This document shows, one piece after another, positions 11,257 to 18,830 of a stretch of 64,000 nt of DNA. Source of the stretch: Pseudaquabacterium pictum. Its GTDB lineage: Bacteria; Pseudomonadota; Gammaproteobacteria; Burkholderiales; Burkholderiaceae_C. Under the pieces are notes generated by a model. The model did not search any database, was not told where the DNA came from, and saw only the letters and a list, made by a program, of their open reading frames with translations. Both the position numbers and the translations under genes were made by a program. Numbering within the stretch: position 1 is the first letter of the stretch; each line of letters opens with the position of its first letter. The DNA lies in NCBI RefSeq assembly GCF_005403045.1, contig NZ_BJCL01000009.1, positions 186,001 to 250,000 on the forward strand, read 5' to 3'.

Positions 11257-11282
11257 CCCTTATGAAGCCGCCGACATAAGGG
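11257..11282. promoter_or_regulatory. Inverted repeat in the coxS/xdhC divergent promoter region
   Basis: CCCTTATG and CATAAGGG form a perfect 8-bp inverted repeat with a 10-nt spacer, in the 263-bp gap between divergent coxS and xdhC. The T-N-A-type dyad with ATG/CAT ends looks like an operator for a dimeric regulator (LysR-like spacing). It is 116 bp from the coxS start and 123 bp from the xdhC start, so it could serve both. The regulator is unknown. Confidence 0.55.
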
Positions 11283-11404
11283 TTGGCCCCGCGCCAGGCG
11301 ACGCCGTATGCTGTGCGCTTCCTAGGGGAATGCGCGGCATCGCCGGGCAGGCCGGCAGCCGTTAGGTTCCACTGCCTCCCCCGCGCTCTTGAAGCCAGAC
11401 CACC

Positions 11405-12409
11405 ATGGACAACGTCGATCTGAATGTGCTGCGCCAGGCCACCACCTGGCTGGCCCAAGGGCACCGAGTGGTGCTCGGCACCATCACCCGCACCTGGGGC
11501 TCGGCCCCGCGCCCGCCAGGCAGCAGCGTGGCGCTGCGCGACGACGGCCTGGTGGCCGGCAGCGTGTCGGGCGGCTGCATCGAAGACGACCTGGTCGACA
11601 AGGCCCGCGCCGGCGCGCTGACCACCGGCCTGCCGCAGGTGGTGCGCTACGGCATCGACACCGACACCGCCCAGCGCTTCGGCCTGCCCTGCGGCGGCCT
11701 GATCGAACTGGTGCTGGAGCCGGTGCAGCCACGCACTCGGCTCGATGACCTGCTGGCCAGGCTGGACCGCGGCGAGCGGGTGCGCCGGGTGCTGACCATT
11801 GCCAGTGGCGAGGTCGACCTGCAGCCCGGCAACACCACCGACGAGCTGGCGCTCGACGACACCACCCTGGTCACCCACCACGGCCCGCGCTGGCGGCTGC
11901 TGCTGATCGGCGCCGGCCAGATGACGCAGTACCTGGCGCAGATGGCCACCGCGCTGGACTACCAGGTGCTGGTCTGCGACCCGCGCGAGGAATACGCCAC
12001 CGGTTTCGAGGTGCCCGGCGCCACGCTGCTGCGCAGCATGCCCGACGACACCGTGGTCGAGATGAAGCCCGACGGCCACACCGCGATCATCGCGCTGACG
12101 CACGACCCGAAGATGGACGACCTGGCGCTGATGGAGGCGGTCAACAGCCCGGCGTTCTACATCGGCGCCATCGGCTCGCGCGCCAACCAGGCCAAGCGCA
12201 AGGCGCGGCTGAAGGAACACTTCGGCATCACCGACGACCAGCTGGCGCGCATCCACGGCCCGGTGGGGCTGAAGAACGGCGCACGCACCCCGCCGGAAAT
12301 CGCCATCAGCATCCTGGCCGAGCTGACGGCCGTGCGCTACGGCTACCGCGTGCCCGAGCCGGTGCCGGTGAAGCCGCAGGCCGCGGTGGAAGCCGGCTGC
12401 GCCACCTGA
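11405..12409 (+). CDS. xdhC: XdhC-family molybdenum hydroxylase maturation protein
   Basis: A 334-residue XdhC/CoxI-type protein: the N-terminal XdhC domain has TWGSAPRPPGSSVALRDDG and GSVSGGCIEDD (about residues 35-63), and the C-terminal Rossmann domain carries LLIGAGQMTQYLAQMA near 163 and YIGAIGSRANQAKR near 252. XdhC proteins bind the molybdenum cofactor, help its sulfuration and insert it into hydroxylases. It is divergent from coxS, across a shared regulatory region, so its client is most likely that enzyme. Confidence 0.9.
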   Translation: MDNVDLNVLRQATTWLAQGHRVVLGTITRTWGSAPRPPGSSVALRDDGLVAGSVSGGCIEDDLVDKARAGALTTGLPQVVRYGIDTDTAQRFGLPCGGLIELVLEPVQPRTRLDDLLARLDRGERVRRVLTIASGEVDLQPGNTTDELALDDTTLVTHHGPRWRLLLIGAGQMTQYLAQMATALDYQVLVCDPREEYATGFEVPGATLLRSMPDDTVVEMKPDGHTAIIALTHDPKMDDLALMEAVNSPAFYIGAIGSRANQAKRKARLKEHFGITDDQLARIHGPVGLKNGARTPPEIAISILAELTAVRYGYRVPEPVPVKPQAAVEAGCAT

Positions 12410-12416
12410 GGCGCGC

Positions 12417-13094
12417 TCAGCCGGGCGGTGGCCCGGCACGCCCGACATCGTCGGACAAGCGTGCGGCCACCAGGCCGATCAGGTGGAAGCCGAAGGCCGG
12501 GTTCTCGACGTACAGCTGGCGCACCGTGTCCTCGTGGATCTGCAGCACGGTGCAGGCGGTCAGGCAGACGGCGGTGTGGGTGCGTCGCTTGGACGGCGAG
12601 AACAGCGCGATCTCGCCGAACACCCGGCCCGGCGCGATCGCCTGGCCGATCTCCTGCAACTGCAGCTGGCCGTCGGCCAGCAGGTAGAGCCGCGTGGCGG
12701 CATCGCCGCGGCGGAACAGCACCGCGCCGGCGGCCAGCTTGCGCGGCTTCATGTACGGCCGCAGCCACAGGCCGGCCAGGTCGCTGCGGCTGGTGGCGGC
12801 CTGCACCTGGCGGGTGAGGCGCAGGATCTCGCGCAGCCGGTACAGGTTGATCGGCAGCAGCACCGCCGCCACCACCAGCGTGGTGGGCGACGGGAACAGC
12901 GCGCCGAAGGCCAGGAACCCCAGGTTGCTGCCCACCGCCAGCCAGCGCAGCGGAGTCATGGTGCGCACCAGCGCGCCGGCCGCCGCAAAGGCCACGGCCA
13001 GCCCGCCGGCGGCATAGGCCAGCAGGTGCTGCGGCGTGAAGCTCAGGGCAGCCCCGTGGGCGGCGAGCCAGGCGCTCAACTCCGATGGCGTCAT
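12417..13094 (-). CDS. Membrane protein with C-terminal cyclic-nucleotide-binding domain
   Basis: A 225-residue protein with three predicted membrane helices in the first 90 residues (LLAYAAGGLAVAFAAAGALV; LAVGSNLGFLAFGALF; TLVVAAVLLPINLYRL) followed by a cNMP-binding domain (LFRRGDAATRLYLLADGQLQ; RVFGEIALFSPSKRRTHTA). The phosphate-binding cassette keeps the Gly-Glu and an Arg. There is no HTH domain, so this is not a Crp-type regulator; the three-helix plus cNMP layout recalls Popeye-domain proteins. The ATG at 13094 has GGGGAG upstream. It ends 8 bp from the convergent xdhC end. Function is unknown. Confidence 0.75.
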   Translation of the reverse strand: MTPSELSAWLAAHGAALSFTPQHLLAYAAGGLAVAFAAAGALVRTMTPLRWLAVGSNLGFLAFGALFPSPTTLVVAAVLLPINLYRLREILRLTRQVQAATSRSDLAGLWLRPYMKPRKLAAGAVLFRRGDAATRLYLLADGQLQLQEIGQAIAPGRVFGEIALFSPSKRRTHTAVCLTACTVLQIHEDTVRQLYVENPAFGFHLIGLVAARLSDDVGRAGPPPG

Positions 13095-13228
13095 CCCGGG
13101 CTCCCCAAGCACGGACGCGGTGCCGCGGGCTGCGGCAGACGGGGCGGATTCTGCAGCAGCCCTGGCAGCGCCGGCCAGGCACGGACAATGGGGTCTGCGC
13201 AGCGCCACAAGGCCGGTGTTTCCACCCC

Positions 13229-13558
13229 ATGTCCGACGACTCCCAGATCCACATCCCGCCGTCCTTCGAGGCGGTGCACCGCGATGCCCGTGGCCGCCTC
13301 ACCCTGCCGCGCGACGACTTCCGTGCCCGCTACGAGCTGTGCGAGGACATGGCGCAGATGCTGGTCGAGCCTTGCCAGGCCCGCCTGCATGACCAGGGCC
13401 TGAGCGAGGACCTGGTGCTCGAACGCACCGAGGCCGGCCTGGCGGCCGACGGCAGCGGCTTCAGTGCGGCCGAGGCCACCTGGGTGGTGACGCGGCTGGC
13501 CGAACTGCTGGGCTGGCCGCATGCGGGTCTGACCCCGCCGCCCCCACGGCCTCACTGA
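13229..13558 (+). CDS. Small hypothetical protein
   Basis: A 109-residue acidic protein beginning MSDDSQIHIPPSFEAVHRDA, with no signal peptide and no membrane helix. The middle is helical (FRARYELCEDMAQMLVEPC) and the C-terminus is proline-rich. No family was recognised. Coding is supported by normal GC-rich codon use, divergence from the neighbouring gene at 13094, and a strong hairpin directly after the stop. Confidence 0.6.
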   Translation: MSDDSQIHIPPSFEAVHRDARGRLTLPRDDFRARYELCEDMAQMLVEPCQARLHDQGLSEDLVLERTEAGLAADGSGFSAAEATWVVTRLAELLGWPHAGLTPPPPRPH

Positions 13559-13577
13559 GCGCGGCCGGTTCGCCAGG

Positions 13578-13604
13578 CACCAACCGTCCTCGGGACGGTT
13601 GGTG
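13578..13604. terminator. Bidirectional hairpin between convergent genes
   Basis: A perfect 12-bp stem (core ACCAACCGTCC / GGACGGTTGGT) with a TCG loop sits between the 3' ends of the small hypothetical gene and the aor operon. There is no clear T-run on either strand, so it may be a transcript-end or stability structure rather than a classic intrinsic terminator. Confidence 0.7.
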
Positions 13605-13611
13605 TCCGGGC

Positions 13612-13914
13612 TCACCCACCGCCCCGCTGGGTGTAGAGGTCGAAGAACTTCATGAAGGCCTGGCGGTCGGCCTCGGCCACGCCGTCGAAGCGGTAGTGGG
13701 TGGCCAGCACCGGCATGCGCATCAGCGCAATCTGCCGCGGCGGCCGCACCTGCCAGGCCAGTTGCAGCGTGCCGGCGCCGATCTGCACCGTGGCCCGGCC
13801 GGGGCCGGTGATGGCCAGCGGGCAGCCACGCACCGCCCCGGGCAGGCAGGTCAGCCAGTCGGCCTCGGTGAAGCCCTGCTCACGGTGGAACTCCGCCGGG
13901 TAGTGGCCCTGCAC
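13612..13914 (-). CDS. Small conserved protein of the aor operon (AorE position)
   Basis: About 100 residues from a GTG at 13914, five bases inside the end of the MoaD-like gene's stop region. The sequence (HYPAEFHREQGFTEADW; CLPGAVRGCPLAITGPGRAT) has no recognised domain. It is the fifth gene of the operon after aorA, aorB, aorC and the MoaD-like gene, the position of aorE in aor operons of denitrifying betaproteobacteria. A role in tungsten cofactor delivery is inference. The start is uncertain because no Shine-Dalgarno sequence is clear. Confidence 0.55.
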   Translation of the reverse strand: MQGHYPAEFHREQGFTEADWLTCLPGAVRGCPLAITGPGRATVQIGAGTLQLAWQVRPPRQIALMRMPVLATHYRFDGVAEADRQAFMKFFDLYTQRGGG

Positions 13915-13918
13915 GCCA

Positions 13919-14173
13919 TCACCCGCCGGCAATCGGCGGCCAGATGGCCAGCACATCGCCATCGACGAAGGTGCGCGTGGCCCGTTCTTCCGGCGGGATG
14001 TAGACGCCGTTGACCAGCACCAGGTGCACCAGCTTCGGCGGCATGCCCAGCGGCTCGATGATCTGGGCGATGGTGGCGCCGGCCGCCACCTCCATCTCGA
14101 TGCGGTTGTCGCGCCGGGCCGCAGGCGGCAGGTACTCGGTGAGGCTGGCGTAGAGCTTGAAGGTGATCTTCAT
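13919..14173 (-). CDS. MoaD/ThiS-like small sulfur-carrier protein (AorD position)
   Basis: An 84-residue beta-grasp protein: KITFKLYASLTEYLPP at the start, HLVLVNGVYIPPEERATRTF in the middle, and a C-terminal Gly-Gly (IAGG) as needed for adenylation and thiocarboxylation. MoaD proteins supply sulfur to the pterin dithiolene. A dedicated copy in the aor operon suggests it serves the tungsten-pterin cofactor. ATG at 14173 is preferred over a TTG nine bases upstream. It starts 18 bp after aorC. Confidence 0.8.
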   Translation of the reverse strand: MKITFKLYASLTEYLPPAARRDNRIEMEVAAGATIAQIIEPLGMPPKLVHLVLVNGVYIPPEERATRTFVDGDVLAIWPPIAGG

Positions 14174-14191
14174 CGGCGGCAACCAGCCCGG

Positions 14192-15637
14192 TCAGCGCTG
14201 GCGCACCAGGGCCATGTCGGCCTGCGCCTGGGCATTGGCCAGGTAGGCCTCCATCAACAGCGTGGGGTCGTGCATCAGGCGCTGCTTCCACTCGTCGGTC
14301 AGCTGCACCTGGCCTTCGACCAGACCGCGCATCACGCCCACATGCTCGGTCCAGCCGACCGAGTTGCAGCCGATCAGCTGGTTGCCGCTGAACTGCAGGC
14401 TCAGCAGCTTGCCGGCCTCGCGGTCGGTCAGCTCCACCTGCTCGCCGCCAGGCACGCCATCCCACTTGCCGAAGCTGGCGGAGATCATGCCCAGGGTGTC
14501 GAGCACGTTGATCTGGGTCACGCCCTTCAGCTCGGCCAGCGGCGTGGGGCCGCGGTGCGCCATGTTGAGGGCGGCCACCCGCGCCTGCTCGGCCGCATTG
14601 GGCTGGATGGCGCTGACGATGGTCTGGCCGCTGACCTTGTCGAAGGCCTCGGCACAGTCGCCCGCCGCGTAGATGCCGGGCACGTTGGTCTGCAGGTGCT
14701 CGTCGGTCAGCACGCCGACCAGGCAGCGCACGCCGGAGTGCTCGAGGAAGCCGATGTTGGGCCGCACGCCGGTGGCGCTGATGACCAGATCGGCCTCCAG
14801 CACCTGGCCGGTGGACAGGCGCACCTGCATCGGGCCGGCGGCAGGCGTTGCGGGTTCGGGCTTGGGCCAGGGCGCCGGCGGCGGTGGCGCGGGGATGTGC
14901 ACCACGCCGATGGCATTGCCCAGCTTCTGCAGCAGCGTGGGCTTGACGGCCGGCTCGGGCGACGGGCGCATCGACGGCCGCGGCGCGGCCGGTGCCGGTG
15001 CGGGCCGCTCGATGGCCTCGACCCGGGCGCCGGTGTACACCGCCACGCCCTTGCGCTCGCACCAAGCCTTGATCATGCCGCCGGCCGTGGGGCCCATCAT
15101 GCGCGGCACCATGCGGTCGCCCATCTCCACCACGCTGAGCTTCACGCCGCGCATCGCCAGGGCTTCCATGATGATGCAGCCGATGAAGCCGGCGCCCATC
15201 TGCAGCACCTTCGCGCCCGGCTTGGCCAGGGCCATGATGGCGCGGGCGTCGGCCAGGGTCCAGCAGGGATGCACGCCCGGGCCGTCGATGCCCGGGATCG
15301 GCGGCGAGGCGGGCGAGGAGCCGGTGGCGATCAGCAGCTTGTCGAACGGCACCGACTCGCCGCCCTGCAGCACCACGCAGCGCTTGTCCACATCCACCGT
15401 CTGCGCCCGCGCCTGGCGCACGTCGATGCGCAGGGCCGCGAAATGGCCTGGCGTGTGGCGCAGGTGGGTGCCCTCCTCGCCCACCTTGCCGATCAGCAGG
15501 TAGGGGATGGCCATGCGGGAGTACGGCGCCTCGGGCTCGTCACCGATCAGGGTGATGTCGTCGTGCGGGGCATGCTTGCGCAGGGTCTCGGCGGCGATCA
15601 CGCCGGCCGGGCCCGCGCCCAAGATCACGTGCTTCAT
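14192..15637 (-). CDS. aorC: AorC-like FAD/NAD(P)-dependent oxidoreductase subunit
   Basis: A 481-residue pyridine-nucleotide-disulfide oxidoreductase fold with FAD motif GAGPAGVIAAETL at residue 6, NAD motif QMGAGFIGCIIMEAL near 145-160 and the second FAD motif GIYAAGDCAEAFD near 335. In three-subunit aldehyde oxidoreductases this subunit transfers electrons to NAD+ or another acceptor. Unusual: residues about 211-266 form a proline/alanine-rich insertion between the NAD domain and the rest, which typical family members lack. ATG at 15637 has GAGAG 7 nt upstream. Confidence 0.88.
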   Translation of the reverse strand: MKHVILGAGPAGVIAAETLRKHAPHDDITLIGDEPEAPYSRMAIPYLLIGKVGEEGTHLRHTPGHFAALRIDVRQARAQTVDVDKRCVVLQGGESVPFDKLLIATGSSPASPPIPGIDGPGVHPCWTLADARAIMALAKPGAKVLQMGAGFIGCIIMEALAMRGVKLSVVEMGDRMVPRMMGPTAGGMIKAWCERKGVAVYTGARVEAIERPAPAPAAPRPSMRPSPEPAVKPTLLQKLGNAIGVVHIPAPPPPAPWPKPEPATPAAGPMQVRLSTGQVLEADLVISATGVRPNIGFLEHSGVRCLVGVLTDEHLQTNVPGIYAAGDCAEAFDKVSGQTIVSAIQPNAAEQARVAALNMAHRGPTPLAELKGVTQINVLDTLGMISASFGKWDGVPGGEQVELTDREAGKLLSLQFSGNQLIGCNSVGWTEHVGVMRGLVEGQVQLTDEWKQRLMHDPTLLMEAYLANAQAQADMALVRQR

Positions 15638-15661
15638 GGGGAAACTCTCTTCGGAAATGAA

Positions 15662-15685
15662 CAAGGCGGTCCGAGAACCGCCTTG
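15662..15685 (-). promoter_or_regulatory. Intra-operon hairpin between aorB and aorC
   Basis: CAAGGCGGT and ACCGCCTTG form a perfect 9-bp stem with a 6-nt loop in the 71-bp aorB-aorC gap, followed on the minus strand by only a short T-containing stretch. It may stabilise the 3' end of the aorAB message or attenuate aorC, giving more W-subunit than reductase. Confidence 0.55.
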
Positions 15686-15708
15686 CTGTCAGCACCAGCC
15701 GGGCTGGA

Positions 15709-17556
15709 TCAGAGACCGAGCTTGGCGCGGGTCTCGGCCTTCAGGTTGCCACCGGCATCCCAGCCACGGATCTCGTAGTACTTGGGCAGCATCTCGGGCA
15801 GCTTGCTCACCAGGCCCTTGGCCGGGCCGGTCTTCACCGCCTCGTTCATCAGGCGCTTGGGCAGGTTGTCGTCGGCGGCAGTGAAGCCGGCGCGGTTGTT
15901 GAAGTCGCGCTCCATGTTCCAGATGCGCTCGCCGATCAGCGACAGGTTCTCCAGCGTGAACTCGTCGCCGCAGGCGGCGGCCACTTGCGGCTGCACGTCG
16001 GCCAGGCCCCAGGCGAAGCTGGTGAAGATGCAGATGCCGGCGGAGTCGAACGCGGCGGTGGCGTCCTGGAAGGCCATCACCAGCTCGGGCTTGCCTTCGG
16101 ACACCAGCGGATCGGTCTTGACCGGGATGCCCAGCACTTCAGACGCGACGGTGTAGCCGCGCAGGTGGCAGGCGCCACGGTTGCTGGTGGCGTAGGCCAG
16201 GCCCATGCCCTGGATGCCACGGCCGTCGTAGGCCGGAAATTCCTGGCCCTTGACGCTCATGCTCAGGTCGGGGTGGCCGTACTTCGCGGTCAGCCGCTTG
16301 CTGCCCTGGGCGATCTCCTTGCCGAAGCCCACGCCGTTGGCGGTCATGTCGGCCAGCTCGCACAGCGCCTTGGCGCTGCCGAACGGGGCGTCCAAGCCCA
16401 GCATGTCCTTGGTGATCACGCCCATCTCGTAGAGCTCCATCACCGCGCCGATGGTGGCACCGAAGGTGATCGGGTCCATGCCCTGCTCGTTGCAGATGGT
16501 GTTGGCGTACTGCAGCGCTTCCAGGTCGTTGACGCCGTTGGCGGCACCCAGGGCCCAGGCCGCCTCGTATTCCAGGCCGCCGGTGGCGCCCCAGTACTGC
16601 GGCTTGTTGACCACGCTGAAGTGCGTGGGGTCGATCTTGGAGATCCGGCCACAGGCGATGGTGCAGCCGAAGCAGGCCTGGTTGGTGACCAGCTGCTTCT
16701 TGCCGTCGCTCTCGCGCGGGGTGGCCATGGCTTCGGCGGAGATGTCCTTGGCGCCTTCGAACTGGCTGTCGCGGTGGTTGCGGGTGGGCAGCGCGCCGAT
16801 CTCGTTGATCACGTTCATCAGCACCTGGGTGCCGTAAGTCGGCAGGCCCTGGCCGGTGACGGCGTTGTCGGCGAGGATCTTCTTCTTCTCGAAGGTGACC
16901 TTCATGAACTCCTTGGGGTTGGCGATGTTGCCCACGCCCTTGGTGCCGCGCACCGCGATGGCCTTCAGGTTCTTGCTGCCCATCACCGCGCCCACGCCCG
17001 AGCGGCCGGCCGCGCGGTGCAGGTCGTTCACCACGGCGGCGTACAGCACCTGGTTCTCACCGGCCAGGCCGATGGAGCTGACGCGCACCTGCGGGTCTTG
17101 CGCGGCCTTCTTCAGGATCTCTTCGGTCTCCCAGACGCTCTTGCCCCACAGGTGGCTGGCGTCCTTCAGCTCGGCGTGGTCGTCCTGGATGCTCAGGTAG
17201 ACCGGCTTGGGCGACTTGCCTTCGAAGATGACCATGTCCCAGCCGGCCATCTTCAGCTCGGCGCCCCAGTAGCCGCCCGAGTTGCTGCAGGCGATCGCCC
17301 CGGTCAGCGGGCCCTTGGTGACGACGGTGTAGCGGCCGCCGGTGGAGGCCATGGTGCCGGTCAGCGGGCCGGTGGCCCAGATGATCTTGTTGTCGGCCGA
17401 CAGCGGGTCGGTCTTGGCGTCCATCTCTTCCACCAGGTACTTGGTGGCCAGACCACGCGAGCCGAGGTACTGCTTGGCCCAGGTCATGTTGAGCGGCTCG
17501 GACGTGACGGTGCCGGCGCTGAGGTTGACGCGGAGGATTTTTCCTGCCCAGGACAT
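15709..17556 (-). CDS. aorB: Tungsten-dependent aldehyde ferredoxin oxidoreductase large subunit
   Basis: A 615-residue catalytic subunit of the AOR family. The N-terminal AFOR_N domain (KILRVNLSAGTV; YLGSRGLATKYLVEE; TGTMASTGGRYTVVTKGPLTG) binds the bis-tungstopterin, and the C-terminal helical domain carries CxxCxxxC in ACFGCTIACGR near residue 295 for the [4Fe-4S] cluster, with the last ligand probably in a later Cys. It oxidises aldehydes to acids (or the reverse at low potential). A strong AAGGAG precedes the ATG by 7 nt. Neighbouring aorA, aorC and a tungstate transporter support W over Mo. Confidence 0.95.
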   Translation of the reverse strand: MSWAGKILRVNLSAGTVTSEPLNMTWAKQYLGSRGLATKYLVEEMDAKTDPLSADNKIIWATGPLTGTMASTGGRYTVVTKGPLTGAIACSNSGGYWGAELKMAGWDMVIFEGKSPKPVYLSIQDDHAELKDASHLWGKSVWETEEILKKAAQDPQVRVSSIGLAGENQVLYAAVVNDLHRAAGRSGVGAVMGSKNLKAIAVRGTKGVGNIANPKEFMKVTFEKKKILADNAVTGQGLPTYGTQVLMNVINEIGALPTRNHRDSQFEGAKDISAEAMATPRESDGKKQLVTNQACFGCTIACGRISKIDPTHFSVVNKPQYWGATGGLEYEAAWALGAANGVNDLEALQYANTICNEQGMDPITFGATIGAVMELYEMGVITKDMLGLDAPFGSAKALCELADMTANGVGFGKEIAQGSKRLTAKYGHPDLSMSVKGQEFPAYDGRGIQGMGLAYATSNRGACHLRGYTVASEVLGIPVKTDPLVSEGKPELVMAFQDATAAFDSAGICIFTSFAWGLADVQPQVAAACGDEFTLENLSLIGERIWNMERDFNNRAGFTAADDNLPKRLMNEAVKTGPAKGLVSKLPEMLPKYYEIRGWDAGGNLKAETRAKLGL

Positions 17557-17581
17557 GTGTGTGCTCCTTGAAGCTTGAAGA

Positions 17582-18055
17582 TCAGACGCCGGGCTGGTTG
17601 CCGAGCTTGTCGGCCCAGGCGGCCATCTTGTTCAGGCCGGTCCAGTTGGCGTCGATGTAGGTGATGGCGCCGGTGGGGCAGGCCTCGGCGCAGGCGGGCT
17701 CGCCGCCGCAGAGGTCGCACTTCTGCACCTTGCCGGTTTCCTGCACATAGTTCACCGTGCCGAACGGGCAGGCGATGGTGCAGACCTTGCAGCCCACGCA
17801 GGTGGATTCACTGACCACCTTGGCGCCGGTGGCCTTGTCGACCGTGATGGCCTCCACCGGGCAGGCGTGCAGGCACCAGGCCTCGTCGCACTGGGTGCAG
17901 GTGTAGGGCACCTTGCGGCCGGTGTGGTGGAAGTCGAACACCTTGATGCGCGACTTGGCCGGCGCGTAGGTGCCGTAGTTCTCGTAGGAACAGGCCATCT
18001 CGCATTGCAGGCAACCGGTGCATTTCTCCGGGTTGATGTGCAGGCTCTTCTGCAT
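17582..18055 (-). CDS. aorA: Four-cluster ferredoxin-like subunit of aldehyde oxidoreductase
   Basis: A 157-residue polyferredoxin with sixteen cysteines in four groups: CTGCLQCEMAC (residues about 12-22), CTQCDEAWCLHAC, CVGCKVCTIAC and CDLCGGEPACAEAC, with the usual following prolines (ACP) exchanged between groups. It should hold four [4Fe-4S] clusters and wire the W subunit to the FAD subunit. It is the first gene of the aor operon; a TATGCA inverted repeat lies about 70 bp upstream of its ATG. Confidence 0.93.
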   Translation of the reverse strand: MQKSLHINPEKCTGCLQCEMACSYENYGTYAPAKSRIKVFDFHHTGRKVPYTCTQCDEAWCLHACPVEAITVDKATGAKVVSESTCVGCKVCTIACPFGTVNYVQETGKVQKCDLCGGEPACAEACPTGAITYIDANWTGLNKMAAWADKLGNQPGV

Positions 18056-18125
18056 GGTGTTCTTCTCCGCAGGGGCTGGGTGGAGGTTGAGGCGCCCGCC
18101 CGCGCGCCATGCGCAGACGTCGGCT

Positions 18126-18143
18126 TATGCAATGATCTGCATA
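18126..18143. promoter_or_regulatory. TATGCA-N6-TGCATA operator upstream of aorA
   Basis: A perfect 6-bp inverted repeat with a 6-nt spacer; with one bulged base it extends to CGGCT...AGCCG on both sides (18121-18147). The same motif and spacing occur upstream of tupB (22402-22423), and the hexamer pair was found nowhere else in the window. It lies 71 bp from the aorA ATG. A ModE-type regulator is the natural candidate reader. Confidence 0.7.
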
Positions 18144-18278
18144 GCCGGCTGCGGCAGGTACCTGGGCGAAACCCTAGTTCAGCCGCGGAAAACCGGCCGG
18201 CTGTCCCAGCCTGAGACGTCCGACCGGTGGCGATGAGAATGGTTTGCGTTCGCCGGCCTGGGCGGCCTGTGCGAACCG

Positions 18279-18713
18279 TCATCCCGTGCGGCGGCGGGCC
18301 GGCTTCGGGGCGCCTGGCGCCTCGCCGTCGGGCAGGTTCCAGTGCTGGCGCGCGGCACGCATGACCAGGGTCTCGCCGTCGGCCAGGCGGCCATCGGCAC
18401 GTGCGGTGGCCAGCGCCAGCCGCAACACCGTCTGCTGGAGCGCGGGGTCGGAGACCTCCGCCATCAGCCGGGCCAGGGCGCCGTCATCGATGTGGTCCAG
18501 GTAGGCGCCGACCTGCGCGCCGCCCGCCAGCAGTTCCTCGCTCAGCGTGTAGACGATGTGCGGCAGCAGGTGCGGCTCCAGCCCGAGGGCTCGTTCGGCG
18601 CCCAGCGCCCGCAGCACGGCGACCTCGGCACTGCACATCTGGCCGTCGGCGATGAGGACCAGCGCGACGATGCGTGCGGCCGCTTCCGGGCTGTTGCGGG
18701 GGTAGCTGCGCAT
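18279..18713 (-). CDS. TerB-like small helical protein
   Basis: A 144-residue alpha-helical protein resembling the TerB/DjlA N-terminal fold: two repeats of the acidic turn, IADGQMCSAEVAVLRALG near residues 22-39 and ARADGRLADGETLVMRAA near 107-124, typical of metal-binding TerB-like domains. The tail is basic (PARRRTG). The ATG at 18713 is chosen over one 45 bp upstream because the fold starts there; no clear ribosome site was seen. The role is unknown; TerB-like domains occur in stress and phage-resistance contexts. Confidence 0.65.
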   Translation of the reverse strand: MRSYPRNSPEAAARIVALVLIADGQMCSAEVAVLRALGAERALGLEPHLLPHIVYTLSEELLAGGAQVGAYLDHIDDGALARLMAEVSDPALQQTVLRLALATARADGRLADGETLVMRAARQHWNLPDGEAPGAPKPARRRTG

Positions 18714-18830
18714 GGTGGGGTGCGGGTGGCGAGGGGTTGAGGAGGGCGGCAAAACCAACGACTGTGCCGCCGCCTCGCCATCGGAAGAAGCTGCCGTTTC
18801 AAGACGGACACTTCCGGAAAGCCGAAGCGT

